From positions 1 to 16,830 of the forward strand of contig CASFWS010000017.1 of NCBI GenBank assembly GCA_949298295.1: a DNA stretch of 16,830 nucleotides, written 5' to 3'. Below, in pieces: positions 16,410-16,830 of the stretch. Each line of letters begins with the position of its first letter. The stretch's first letter is position 1. The position numbers and the translations under genes are program-made. The notes under the pieces were generated by a model, which made no database searches, had not been told where the DNA came from, and was given only the letters and a program-made list of their open reading frames with translations. The stretch comes from an uncultured Bacillota bacterium. Its GTDB lineage: Bacteria > Bacillota_I > Bacilli_A > RFN20 > CAG-826.

Positions 16410-16434
16410 TCATAAATGACACATACGGTATCAT
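16405..16434 (+). promoter_or_regulatory. Putative promoter of the downstream membrane-protein gene
   Basis: TTTACT (16405-16410), an 18-bp spacer and TATCAT (16429-16434) form a plausible promoter 26 bp upstream of the ATG at 16460. The operator-like palindrome overlaps its -35. Confidence 0.5.
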
Positions 16435-16459
16435 TTCGCCATGAAAGGGGCTATTAAAC

Positions 16460-16830
16460 ATGGCTAACAAAGTATTCACCATCCTCGGGACCTGCTTTAA
16501 GGTTCTTGCCGTCGTCCTCGGAATCGGCGCTTGTTTCTTCTCCTTCGTCGATGCCATCACGATCGACGGAACGACCGGCATTCCGACCGAACAAATCTTC
16601 ATCGCCGGCCTCCTCCCTCTCACCTCTACGATCGCGATAATCGCCCTCTTCGTCGGCGGCCTTCTCATCTTCTCGAAGAACTACACCGTCGAGCTAGCCG
16701 GCTACGGCCTCTTCCTTGGCCCGATCGTCGCCATGCTGGCCACGGCCTTCCAGGGCACCAGCGGAACCCCGACGACCTACATCCTCGGCCTCGGCTCCAT
16801 CTTCGAAATCATTGCCGCTGCCTGCATCCT
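16460..16830 (+). CDS. Unrecognised multi-pass membrane protein (partial, runs off the right edge)
   Basis: The frame is open from the ATG at 16460 for 123 codons to the window end. AAAGGGG lies 9 nt before the ATG. The protein starts MANKVFTILGTCFKVLAVVL and shows about four hydrophobic segments: residues about 7-30, 45-68, 77-95 and 107 onward, separated by short loops (DGTTGIPTEQ, SKNYTVE, QGTSGTPTT). No motif identifies a function and I assign none. Codon use (many ATC, GTC, CTC, GCC) matches the neighbouring genes, so it is real coding sequence. An ATG at 16441 is out of frame and not the start. Confidence 0.75.
   Translation, partial: MANKVFTILGTCFKVLAVVLGIGACFFSFVDAITIDGTTGIPTEQIFIAGLLPLTSTIAIIALFVGGLLIFSKNYTVELAGYGLFLGPIVAMLATAFQGTSGTPTTYILGLGSIFEIIAAACI

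Noticed and set aside
1..16830. CRISPR arrays, insertion sequences, integrases or phage genes
   Set aside because: Looked for on both strands; no regularly spaced repeats, transposase motifs or terminal inverted repeats were seen.

Overview
The window reads as a carbohydrate-utilisation locus from a GC-rich, fermentative Bacillota-like bacterium, probably gut or rumen derived. Reasons: an AraC/YesN-type regulator and the start of a YesN-like response regulator; Shine-Dalgarno-led, tightly packed genes with strongly C-ending codons; catabolite-repression-like operators (core AAGCGCTT); and a one-piece tmRNA whose predicted tag ends in Tyr-Ala-Cys-Ala, closer to the YAFA ending known in Mollicutes than to the usual ALAA. 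TGA is used as a stop codon, so this is not a code-4 mollicute. A Mollicutes-adjacent or Erysipelotrichia-like Bacilli lineage is my best guess; it is an inference.

Layout. 1-1520 (minus strand): the first 32 codons of a response regulator, a 230-bp gap, and a full AraC-family regulator. 1521-1707: divergent control region with two operator-like palindromes. 1708-15754 (plus strand): one long, probably single operon of eight genes: GPH-type sugar symporter with a long charged C-terminal tail, GH2, circularly permuted GH3, GH39, GH43, GH1, an L-fucose isomerase-like (COG2407-type) isomerase, and xylulokinase. Genes overlap by ATGA or lie 2-60 bp apart. 15888-16332 (minus strand): ssrA (tmRNA) with its own terminator and an extended -10 promoter. 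16460-end (plus strand): start of an unrecognised membrane protein, with a third operator-like palindrome over its putative promoter.

How it works together (inference from families). None of the five glycosidases has a signal peptide. Short plant-derived oligosaccharides or glycosides would enter intact through the symporter and be taken apart in the cytosol by exo-acting enzymes: GH39 and GH43 release xylose and/or arabinose, GH1, GH3 and GH2 remove beta-linked glucose, galactose or xylose. The GH1 looks like the non-phosphorylated type, which fits import by a symporter rather than a PTS. Freed pentose would be isomerised and then phosphorylated by XylB. No XylA is present; the only isomerase is the FucI-like protein, so it is a candidate non-orthologous xylose isomerase.

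Caveat. Three of the eight operon genes (symporter, GH1, isomerase) are broken as written. Four breaks look like single missing bases, mostly in or beside short G or C runs; a fifth, in the isomerase, has lost about 3n+2 bases. The flanking reading frames remain clean, so sequencing or assembly error is more likely than old gene decay, but the sequence alone cannot settle it. I did not find a wholly new system; the most interesting items are the isomerase/kinase pairing, the repeated tail on the symporter and the unusual tmRNA tag.
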